This document shows, piece after piece, positions 1-5,397 of a stretch of DNA of 5,982 nucleotides (positions are counted from its first letter, which is position 1; the number at the start of each line of letters is the position of its first letter). A program made the translations under genes and the position numbers. This DNA comes from Deltaproteobacteria bacterium (lineage in GTDB: Bacteria > Desulfobacterota > Binatia > UBA9968): positions 1 to 5,982 of the forward strand of contig JAHFAP010000203.1 of assembly GCA_023250495.1 (NCBI GenBank), written 5' to 3'. A model generated the notes under the pieces. The model saw only the letters and a list, made by a program, of their open reading frames with translations. It was not told where the DNA came from and ran no database searches.

Positions 1-790
1 CCAACTCCGGACTGAGAAACTTGACCGGCAGATTGAGTTTCTTGATCTCGGCCTCCATTTGCTCCGGCGTGACGGCGCCCTCAGGCGGCTTAACCCGATG
101 GTGATGCGGCAGCACGGTCTTTAAGTTTGGGTTGTCAGTGAGCATCAGGCGCACCATATGCGCCGCGTCTCTCGGGTCGCGATTGCTGGAAAGAATGATG
201 ATCGCCATGTCGGGTTTATAGAGGCTCCCATAGAGAGCCATGTCGGAGTGGATCGCGCTGCTGCCGGTGAAGTAAACAGTAAATCCATTTTCAAAAGTGA
301 TGATGAATCCCGCCGCATTACCGCCGTAGGGCGCGGTCGGCTCCACTGTGCCTGATCCGTGAATGGAGTGGACGACGCGCACCGTGATACCGTCGAAATT
401 GAAGCGATCTCCGATGCCCGCCAGCACGAGCTGCTTCTCCGGCACTTTGGCGAAGTTTTTGAGGAAGCCTATTCCCAGCTCTCGCGGAGTGACGATTTTG
501 GCTCCGGTCCTTGCCGCGATCTCCGGCGCCTTGCCGATCTCGTCGCGATGGCCGTCCGCGACCACGATAACGTCCGCTTTGGTGATCTCTTCGAGCTTGG
601 TCTTGTTATCCGGGTTGTCCAGGTGAGGGTTGGTGAGCACGACTTTCCCCGTGGGCGTGGTGAAGCGGAAATGGGAATGGCTCAGCCACTCCATCTTGAC
701 CTCTCCTTTGCCTTGGGCGAAGAGCGCTCGTCCTCCGGCCAAGAGTGATACAGCGATAGAAAGTAAAGTGAGAATCAGTGTCTTTTTCAT
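1..790 (-). CDS. Secreted metallo-beta-lactamase-fold protein with degraded metal site (C-terminus cut by window edge)
   Basis: I translated this minus-strand frame by hand; 263 codons are open from the ATG at 788-790 down to the window edge, with no stop, so the gene is partial at its 3' end. Residues 1-26 form a Sec signal peptide (MKK, a hydrophobic stretch, then ALFAQ), so the protein is probably exported. The rest resembles the UPF0173/YtkL-like branch of the metallo-beta-lactamase superfamily: an opening MEWLSHSHFRF strand (33-43), a VLTNP segment (51-55), the loop where HxHxDH is expected, HSIHG (141-145), YFTGSS (173-178) and PHHH (228-231). The expected HxHxDH reads D79, H81, D83, E84, and the usual GDT aspartate is Ser177, so several metal ligands are replaced. 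H141 and the 229-231 histidines remain. A strong AGGAGG seven bases upstream fixes the start. About 260-270 residues is my expectation for the family, so little is missing. Fold assignment is good; activity and substrate are unknown. Confidence 0.85.
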   Translation of the reverse strand, partial: MKKTLILTLLSIAVSLLAGGRALFAQGKGEVKMEWLSHSHFRFTTPTGKVVLTNPHLDNPDNKTKLEEITKADVIVVADGHRDEIGKAPEIAARTGAKIVTPRELGIGFLKNFAKVPEKQLVLAGIGDRFNFDGITVRVVHSIHGSGTVEPTAPYGGNAAGFIITFENGFTVYFTGSSAIHSDMALYGSLYKPDMAIIILSSNRDPRDAAHMVRLMLTDNPNLKTVLPHHHRVKPPEGAVTPEQMEAEIKKLNLPVKFLSPEL

Positions 791-797
791 CGTTGGC

Positions 798-803
798 CCT
801 CCT
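798..803 (-). promoter_or_regulatory. Shine-Dalgarno site of the secreted MBL-fold gene
   Basis: On the minus strand this reads AGGAGG, within AAAGGAGGG, seven bases before the ATG at 790. It is a near-perfect ribosome binding site and decides the start codon of the left-edge gene, which in turn places the signal peptide in frame. Confidence 0.85.
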
Positions 804-848
804 TTGTTTGGCGGCGACAATAGCAGATGCGTTGCCTCAAGGGAATAA

Positions 849-883
849 CCCTGTCAGGGGAATTTTACATTCCCCCTGACGGG
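849..883. repeat. GTCAGGGG inverted repeat in the divergent intergenic region
   Basis: The left arm CCCTGTCAGGGGAAT (849-863) pairs with the right arm ATTCCCCCTGACGGG (869-883) around a five-base loop TTTAC, with one unpaired T (852) and one extra C in the right arm. It lies between the two divergent genes starting at 790 and 909, 26 bases before the peptidase start. It has no U-tract on either strand, so an intrinsic terminator is unlikely. It could be an operator for one or both genes, a hairpin in the peptidase leader, or a remnant of a mobile-element end, since TGTCAGGGG-like ends remind me of some IS21-type termini. The structure is seen directly; the role is inferred. I see no convincing -35/-10 pair elsewhere in 791-908. 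Confidence 0.7.
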
Positions 884-908
884 TGATAGGTGTCTGAAGC
901 GACGCATC

Positions 909-2000
909 ATGCCTGGCTCCGAGTTGCTGCTTTTGCTCCAGAGGCTTCTCTCGCTTCCGACCGCGCCGTTTCACGAGCGCTTCGTAAGCTCTTTTCTGCG
1001 CGACGAGCTGAGCAAGGCCGGTCTCGATTTCACCGTGGATGAATACGGCAACATCGTCGCCGCTTACGGAGATGAGCCAAGCTCGCTCGCCTGCGTCGCG
1101 CATATGGATCATCCGGGGTTCGAAGTCGTCCAGGTTTCGGACGGGAGCGCGGAGGCGGCCTGGTTCGGAGGCGTGGAGGCAAAATATTTTGTCGGCTCGC
1201 GCGTAGTCATCTACAATCAAACCTCAGGGGCGCCGCGTGCCCGCGGCGTGGTGCGAGAGATTACGCAGAACGCCCAAAGAAGAGTGGAGAAGATGCTGTT
1301 GCGGGTGAAGGGGAGCGTCGCTGCGGGAGACTTCGGGACATGGGACTTGGTCCCGTTCCGCCGGCAGCGAGAGCTGATCCACACCAAAGGAGCGGACGAC
1401 CTGGTCGGCTGCGCTACTATTCTATCGCTGCTCAAACAACTCAAAGAGCGCGGCATCCGGACCGGAGTCCGCGCCGTCTTCACGCGCGCCGAGGAGCAGG
1501 GCTTCATCGGCACTTTGGGGATGATTCGCTCAGGCTATCTGCCGGTATCGACCAAGGTTGTCTCCGTGGAGACCAGCAAGGCGCTGCCGGGCGTCGTTTT
1601 GGGAGGCGGCCCGGTGATCCGGCTGGGCGATCGGGCCAGCATGTTCCATCATCGGATGGTTCTATTCATGGATCAGGTGGCGCGAGACGTGCAAAAGAAA
1701 GATCGCCGCTTTCGCTACCAGCGCAGGGTCATGGATGGAGGCACCTGCGAAGCGACGCCTTATCAGTTGCAGGGCTACATCGCCGGCGGCATTGCGATCC
1801 CGCTGCACAACTACCATAACCAGGGAAGGAAACGGATCGGCGCCGAGGCTGTCCATGTGAAGGATGTCGAAGGAGCCGTGCGGTTTCTCCTGGAGATGGC
1901 GCTGCGGTCTCAAAGTTTTGACGCCGCGACGGAGGGGCTGCGGGAGAGGTTGGAGAAGAACTGGGAGAAGCACGCGCCACGGCTGCGACGGGAAAGTTAA
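909..2000 (+). CDS. M42-family metallopeptidase (zinc/cobalt aminopeptidase-like)
   Basis: A 363-residue protein of the M42 glutamyl aminopeptidase/endoglucanase-M-like family, di-metal peptidases that usually trim N-terminal residues from peptides in the cytoplasm as large oligomers. Family landmarks appear in order: AHMDHPG (64-70, metal ligand H65 with D67), GADDLVG (161-167, bridging aspartate), RAEEQG (193-198, catalytic E195 and metal-ligand E196), SVETSKA (219-225), MDGGTCEA (275-282) and PLHNYHN (298-304, final metal-ligand histidine). The fourth ligand, usually Asp in a VDV-type motif, is Glu221 here, a conservative change. No signal peptide is visible. Length fits the family (about 340-360). 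The ATG at 909 has only a weak ribosome binding site, and no in-frame ATG or GTG lies in the bases just upstream. The stop codon lies inside the GTTAAAGG repeat. It stands alone on the plus strand, divergent from the secreted MBL gene and convergent with the transporter cluster. Peptide specificity cannot be told; M20 or M28 relatives are less likely. Confidence 0.88.
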   Translation: MPGSELLLLLQRLLSLPTAPFHERFVSSFLRDELSKAGLDFTVDEYGNIVAAYGDEPSSLACVAHMDHPGFEVVQVSDGSAEAAWFGGVEAKYFVGSRVVIYNQTSGAPRARGVVREITQNAQRRVEKMLLRVKGSVAAGDFGTWDLVPFRRQRELIHTKGADDLVGCATILSLLKQLKERGIRTGVRAVFTRAEEQGFIGTLGMIRSGYLPVSTKVVSVETSKALPGVVLGGGPVIRLGDRASMFHHRMVLFMDQVARDVQKKDRRFRYQRRVMDGGTCEATPYQLQGYIAGGIAIPLHNYHNQGRKRIGAEAVHVKDVEGAVRFLLEMALRSQSFDAATEGLRERLEKNWEKHAPRLRRES

Positions 2001-2027
2001 AGGGTTAAAGGGTTGAAGGGTTAAAGA
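1996..2027. repeat. Four-copy GTTAAAGG tandem repeat overlapping the peptidase stop
   Basis: Four 8-base units run back to back: GTTAAAGG (1996-2003), GTTAAAGG (2004-2011), GTTGAAGG (2012-2019) and GTTAAAGA (2020-2027). The first unit contains the TAA stop of the M42 gene at 1998-2000. Together with GGG at 1990-1992 the plus strand carries four GGG runs (1990, 2002, 2010, 2018) with loops of 9, 5 and 5 bases, a possible G-quadruplex. The repeat is seen directly; any function is unknown. Confidence 0.85.
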
Positions 2028-2115
2028 ATAGGCAGCTCGGGAAATCGCACGGCTGCTGCCAAGGCTTTGGGTCTCCATGAAAAATACCTCCTGAGGCTGA
2101 TAGAGTTTCTCGGAA
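2028..2115. other. Remaining gap between convergent genes; no clear terminator
   Basis: This 88-base stretch follows the tandem repeat and separates the M42 gene from the PPOX gene that runs toward it. It holds a weak inverted repeat GGCAGC (2031-2036) with GCTGCC (2055-2060) and a four-pair CCAA/TTGG stem at 2059-2070. Neither is followed by a proper U-tract, so I do not call a terminator. On the minus strand it carries a well-formed ribosome binding site and ATG, listed separately. Confidence 0.5.
2076..2092 (-). promoter_or_regulatory. Orphan ribosome binding site and ATG antisense to the peptidase end
   Basis: On the minus strand AGGAGG (2087-2092) is followed after eight bases by ATG (2076-2078), just 23 bases past the PPOX stop. 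This is a better initiation site than those of most genes in the window. The frame it opens runs 138 codons to 1662, almost wholly antisense to the conserved C-terminal part of the M42 gene, and its translation (METQSLGSSRAISRAA then low-complexity residues from the GTTAAAGG repeat) matches no family I recognise. It may be the remaining start of a lost downstream operon gene, or chance. I do not call the 138-codon frame a gene. Confidence 0.35.
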
Positions 2116-2532
2116 TCACAGAGCGCCCCAGCTCTTCCACTGGATCGGAGTGATTTGGATGATCGGTCGCGCTTCGAGGCGCATCTTTCTGTACTGCGGG
2201 TATTTCTTCCTGAGAAGGCGCACGGCCCTCTCGTGCCTCGCTCCTCTCAGCACAACCTTCGCTCTTCCCAAGATCAACACGTAGGCCAGCCGGTTCCAGT
2301 CTTCGTCGTACCTGTCGATGACAACGGAGACGTGGGGATTAACCTGGATGTTTCTGATTCTTTTCAGCAGCAGGGGCGAGATCTTTTTCGGCTTCTCGTC
2401 GATGGGAGAGTAAATCTCCCGGCCGTCGAATGCATAACAGATGGGAATGACGTGGGGTCTGCCTTTTTTATCTGCGGTCGCCAGGTGGGCGACGCGGGCG
2501 GCTTGAATAAAGGCCGTTGTCTTATGGTTCAT
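2116..2532 (-). CDS. PPOX-class probable F420-dependent protein, Rv0121-type
   Basis: A 138-residue single-domain protein with the split beta-barrel of the pyridoxamine 5'-phosphate oxidase superfamily. The pattern fits the Rv0121-like group of probable F420-dependent enzymes: ARVAHLATADKKGRPHVIP (12-30), YAFDG (33-37), DEKPKK (45-50), NPHVSVVIDRYDEDWNRLAYV (65-85, described as one block), KYPQYR (110-115) and a closing Trp-x-x-x-Trp-type end. Members bind F420 or a flavin and are thought to reduce small substrates; the substrate for this group is not established. There is no signal peptide, so it is cytoplasmic. The ATG at 2530-2532 is chosen because the conserved core begins only six residues later; no Shine-Dalgarno sequence precedes it, because the upstream bases belong to the C-rich arm of the TTAGG palindrome. 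It is the last gene of the minus-strand series, 74 bases after the preceding gene, and may be transcribed with it. FMN rather than F420 is possible. Confidence 0.85.
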   Translation of the reverse strand: MNHKTTAFIQAARVAHLATADKKGRPHVIPICYAFDGREIYSPIDEKPKKISPLLLKRIRNIQVNPHVSVVIDRYDEDWNRLAYVLILGRAKVVLRGARHERAVRLLRKKYPQYRKMRLEARPIIQITPIQWKSWGAL

Positions 2533-2537
2533 CGATA

Positions 2538-2607
2538 GGATTTAGGAATTGGGGATTAGGGGTTAGGACTCTCGCTCCCTAAATCCTAATGCCTAATTCC
2601 CAACACC
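2538..2607. repeat. Imperfect 30-base palindrome of TTAGG-like units
   Basis: The left arm (2538-2567) and right arm (2578-2607) are reverse complements at 23 of 30 positions, with two further G-U pairs possible, around a ten-base loop (2568-2577). Each arm is itself a string of GGATTTAGG, GGGGATTAGG and GGGGTTAGG-like units, so the element looks like a degenerate tandem repeat facing its inverted copy. It occupies nearly all of the gap between the stop of the decarboxylase-like gene (2607-2609, overlapping the edge) and the PPOX start. There is no U-tract after it on the minus strand, so it is more like a REP-type or mRNA-processing element than a classic terminator. G-runs in the left arm could also form a two-layer quadruplex. 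Confidence 0.75.
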
Positions 2608-3599
2608 TAGATTTTAAACTCGCCTGACGCGTTGGGGGCGAAGACCTCTTCAACCTTGAGCGGCCTGTCGATCAGGCTCTGCTCGCCCATGTATCGGATG
2701 AGCGTCTCAAGAGTGTGGCGATTCGGCTCGATTCCGTAAGGCCACCAGTCAGGCCCGAAAATCGACTTGAGCTGTTCCATCTCAGCGAAGAGCCAGGGGA
2801 GAGTGCAGGCCAGCGTATTGCTGATGTGCATGGCCTCGATGGCGCGCTGCTTCGCTTCACAAAAAGCCTTGTATAAACTCCGCGCGATCCAAGGGTGCTG
2901 CTCATAAACTTCCTTCCGGATCACCAGGACGTGCATGATGGGAAAGATCTTGGTTCGTTTGTAGTAATCGATTTCGACCTCTTTGTAATTTGGGAAGAGA
3001 CGTTTGACCTTAAGCGACCCTTTCACAAAGGAAGAGGGGGCGCGGGCAGAGATCAAGGCATGGATCTCGCCGCTTTCCAGCATTCCGTTGAGGGTCTTAT
3101 CGGGCGCGATGGCGCTCAACTTGATCTCGGGAGGAAGCTTGAGCGCAACGCGCTCTTTCCTTCCGGCCTCCTCTTGTCCCCCGACAAACCATTCCATGTC
3201 CTGCGTTTGGACCCCGTAGTCGTCTTTGAGCATGCCGCGAATCCAGACCGCTGCCGTGATGGAGTATTCGGGGGTGCCGATCTTCTTGCCCTTAAAATCC
3301 TGTGGATTCTGAATACCCGAATCCGTGTTGATGAAGATGCAGGAATGCCGGAAGAAGCGAGAGGGAAAGACCGGGATCGCAACGAAGGGCGCGTTTCCCC
3401 GGCTCACCATGGTGACGTGGTTGGAAAGTGACATCTCCGAGGCATCGAATTCCCGATGGCCGCCCATGCGCCAGAAGATCTCCTCCGCCTGCAGAGGAAT
3501 ATAATTCAGCCGTATGCCCTCCGGTTCGACTGTTCCGACTTGCAGTGCTTTGGTCCGATCGTAGTCGCCGCAGGCGACCGTCAATTGCAGTTTCTCCAC
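2607..3599 (-). CDS. 4,5-dihydroxyphthalate decarboxylase-like / substrate-binding-fold protein
   Basis: A 330-residue protein that I recognise as the family annotated either as 4,5-dihydroxyphthalate decarboxylase or ABC substrate-binding protein, with a type-2 periplasmic-binding (NMT1/SsuA-like) fold. Landmarks: LTVACGDYDRT (6-16), PEGIRLNYIPL (26-36), EIFWRMGGHREFDASEMS (40-57), FVAIPVFPSRFFRHS (72-86), GKKIGTPEY (104-112), AAVWIRGML (116-124), ISARAPSSF (183-191), FPIMHVLVIRK (219-229), WWPYGIEPNRHTLET (285-299) and a terminal FKI. Enzymes of this family remove a carboxylate from 4,5-dihydroxyphthalate in phthalate breakdown, but most members are untested. No signal peptide exists, so it is predicted cytoplasmic, favouring an enzyme or intracellular sensor over a classical binding protein. 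The start is GTG at 3599, four bases after GGAGG; the frame stays open another 273 codons upstream, but that part overlaps the permease and is noise. It follows the permease stop by 32 bases, in the place where an ATPase would be expected. Confidence 0.85.
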   Translation of the reverse strand: MEKLQLTVACGDYDRTKALQVGTVEPEGIRLNYIPLQAEEIFWRMGGHREFDASEMSLSNHVTMVSRGNAPFVAIPVFPSRFFRHSCIFINTDSGIQNPQDFKGKKIGTPEYSITAAVWIRGMLKDDYGVQTQDMEWFVGGQEEAGRKERVALKLPPEIKLSAIAPDKTLNGMLESGEIHALISARAPSSFVKGSLKVKRLFPNYKEVEIDYYKRTKIFPIMHVLVIRKEVYEQHPWIARSLYKAFCEAKQRAIEAMHISNTLACTLPWLFAEMEQLKSIFGPDWWPYGIEPNRHTLETLIRYMGEQSLIDRPLKVEEVFAPNASGEFKI

Positions 3600-3603
3600 A
3601 ACA

Positions 3604-3608
3604 CCTCC
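3604..3608 (-). promoter_or_regulatory. Shine-Dalgarno site deciding a GTG start
   Basis: On the minus strand this reads GGAGG, extended to GGAGGTG, in the 32-base gap after the permease stop, with four bases before the GTG at 3597-3599. It sets the start of the decarboxylase-like gene 273 codons inside a much longer open frame, and fits the family N-terminus (a few residues before LTVACGDYDRT). Confidence 0.75.
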
Positions 3609-3631
3609 GTACTTCGTCTTAACATCCTCGG

Positions 3632-5383
3632 CTATTTCGCTTCCCAGCGGGAGAGCCGCTGGGCGATGGCGATCAAAATCACGCAGATGAGAGAGATGAC
3701 GACTCCCAGGGCGCCCACGCGGCCGCGCATGCCGTCGAGATAGAGAAAGTAAAGCAGCGGGCCGAGAGGCTCTGAGCCCGGACTGTAGAGGAATAGGGTG
3801 GCGCTGAACTCGCGAATGAAGATCGTTGCCAGGATGATCCAGCCCGCCATGATTCCCGGACGCATCAAGGGCATAAGAATGCGGCGGAAGGTCGCAAAGA
3901 AACCCGCGCCGCAGGCTATCGACGCCTCCTCCAGCTCCTTGTGGATTTGAATGATCGTGCTGCTCACCGCGCGGAGGCCGTAAGGCAAAAAGCGCGTCAC
4001 GTAGGCGATCATGATGATCCAAATCGTGGCGTAAATGGGAACCGGGAAGTTCACGTAGGCCCACAGCAGCCCGAGAGCGAGCGCGGTTCCGGGAAAGGCC
4101 CAAGGGATGAACACCAGTCCCTCCAAGAGACCCCGGCCTACAACCTTGGTTCTTATGGTGATGTAGGATGTGAGGGAGGCCAGGAACATGCAAAGAGAAG
4201 CGCCTACAAGAGCCAAGAAAAGGCTGTTGGCAAAGGCCCTGTGAACTCTCGAGGTGTCGAGAATATAGCGATAGTTGCTGAGAGTCAGATTGTGCCACGT
4301 CTCCCAGGTCGGCACGTGGTAGTAAGGGAGCAGCGAGACCAGCACCAAGACCAAGAATGGCATGACCACCATCATAATCAGGAGCAGCAGGGCGGCAGTC
4401 GAGGCGAGATACCTCCATCTTCCCAGATCGATCTGATGTGGTTGAAAGGCCTTGCCCGTGACTGTGGAGAAGCTCTCTACCTGGGATGTGAAGCGACGGT
4501 AAAAGTAGACGAAGAGCAGGGCGATTACGAGAATGCCGACGCCGTAAGCCGCGGCCAGGTTGTGGTTGGTGGGAAAGGAGCCCAGGGCCTCACGCCAGAT
4601 CTTGGTGGTGAAGACCTCGATCCGGGCGGGAAGCGCGATGATCGCCGGCGTGTCAAAACTCTCGACGGCGCGGACAAAGTTGAGAGTGCCCGCGGCCAGG
4701 ATAGCCGGCCTCATCAGGGGAAAGGTGATGCGCGCCGCGACGCCGAAGTCGTTTGAGCCGAGAGTCTTGGCCGACTCCTCGAGCGAGGGATCCATTCCTT
4801 TGAGGGCTGCCGCAATGATCAGAAACGCCAACGGCGTCAGGATCAAACCCTCGACAAAGATCAGCCCGGGCAGAGTGTAAATGTTAAACGGCCCCTGCTC
4901 CAACCCCAGCAGCCGCATCAAAACTGCATTAACCAGACCGTTGTTTGGGTTCAGCAACAGCACCCAGGAGATGGAGATCAGAAGCGGGGGCATGATGTTC
5001 GGGATGATGGCGGTCAGCTCGAAGAGCCGCCTGAAGGGAGCATTGGTCCTGATCGTAATCCACGCCAGCACCGCGGCGAGAATCACCGAAAGCCCCGAGG
5101 CGCCGATGCCGAAGATAAACGAAGTTAGAATAAGGCGGTAAGCCGTCGGGTCAGAGTAGGCTTGGACGTAGTTGTGCAGGGTGAAATGGCCGGGAACGCC
5201 GAGAGGCGCGTCGGTAAAGCTGCCGTAAAGGAGAAAAAAGCTTGGGTAGAGAGCTAGAAAGGCGATGATCCCGGCAACGCCGATGAAGACCAGATTGATG
5301 GGCTGACTGAAAAATGCCGCAGCGCGGCTGACGCCTAAGGAGGCAGGAAGCCCCCGCCCCATTGCGAGAGTTCTATGGTTCAC
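3632..5383 (-). CDS. Fused two-domain ABC transporter permease, Fe3+/thiamine/phosphonate type
   Basis: A 583-residue inner-membrane permease carrying two copies of the binding-protein-dependent transport domain, as in FbpB/HitB/ThiP-type importers. Around twelve membrane segments are visible, including roughly 31-53, 84-110, 120-145, 172-193, 276-297 in the first half and 327-352, 384-408, 418-442, 448-466, 554-576 in the second. Each half has an EAA loop that docks the ATPase: EESAKTLGSNDFG followed by ITFPLMRP (202-226), and EEASIACGAGFF followed by ILMPLMRP (485-509). Length fits the family (about 500-600). The start is GTG at 5383, 14 bases after the stop of the binding-protein gene, with a weak GAGAG upstream; an ATG seven codons later is an alternative but has no ribosome binding site. 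Gene order and spacing point to an operon with the binding protein upstream. Its ATPase is not found in this window. Substrate undetermined. Confidence 0.9.
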   Translation of the reverse strand: MNHRTLAMGRGLPASLGVSRAAAFFSQPINLVFIGVAGIIAFLALYPSFFLLYGSFTDAPLGVPGHFTLHNYVQAYSDPTAYRLILTSFIFGIGASGLSVILAAVLAWITIRTNAPFRRLFELTAIIPNIMPPLLISISWVLLLNPNNGLVNAVLMRLLGLEQGPFNIYTLPGLIFVEGLILTPLAFLIIAAALKGMDPSLEESAKTLGSNDFGVAARITFPLMRPAILAAGTLNFVRAVESFDTPAIIALPARIEVFTTKIWREALGSFPTNHNLAAAYGVGILVIALLFVYFYRRFTSQVESFSTVTGKAFQPHQIDLGRWRYLASTAALLLLIMMVVMPFLVLVLVSLLPYYHVPTWETWHNLTLSNYRYILDTSRVHRAFANSLFLALVGASLCMFLASLTSYITIRTKVVGRGLLEGLVFIPWAFPGTALALGLLWAYVNFPVPIYATIWIIMIAYVTRFLPYGLRAVSSTIIQIHKELEEASIACGAGFFATFRRILMPLMRPGIMAGWIILATIFIREFSATLFLYSPGSEPLGPLLYFLYLDGMRGRVGALGVVISLICVILIAIAQRLSRWEAK

Positions 5384-5397
5384 CGACTCTCAGATCC

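Noticed and set aside
359..748. Plus-strand open frames over the left-edge gene
   Set aside because: They are antisense to the MBL-fold gene, which has a signal peptide, a perfect RBS and family motifs in the minus strand.
791..848. Promoter for the MBL-fold gene (TATTGT as -10)
   Set aside because: The only -35-like hexamer (TTGAGG) is 12 bases away, too close for a sigma-70 promoter, so no call is made.
837..1220. Minus-strand open frame spanning the GTCAGGGG repeat and the start of the peptidase
   Set aside because: It is antisense to the conserved N-terminal part of the M42 gene, has no domain similarity that I recognise and no RBS.
2031..2070. Possible terminator between the convergent genes
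   Set aside because: The stems are only four to six pairs with a long loop, and no U-tract follows on either strand.
1662..2078. Minus-strand 138-codon frame after the AGGAGG/ATG site
   Set aside because: Apart from its good initiation site, it is antisense to conserved peptidase sequence and encodes nothing recognisable; only the site is reported.
3600..4418. A 273-codon open frame in the same strand and frame as the decarboxylase-like gene, overlapping the permease
   Set aside because: Its translation is low-complexity and shows no family features, the permease in the other frame is clearly real with 12 membrane segments, and a good RBS and GTG at 3599 explains the downstream gene alone.
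3941..4756. Plus-strand open frame of 271 codons antisense to the permease
   Set aside because: The translation is rich in charged, Gly and Gln residues typical of the complement of hydrophobic membrane-protein codons, with no recognisable domain or RBS.
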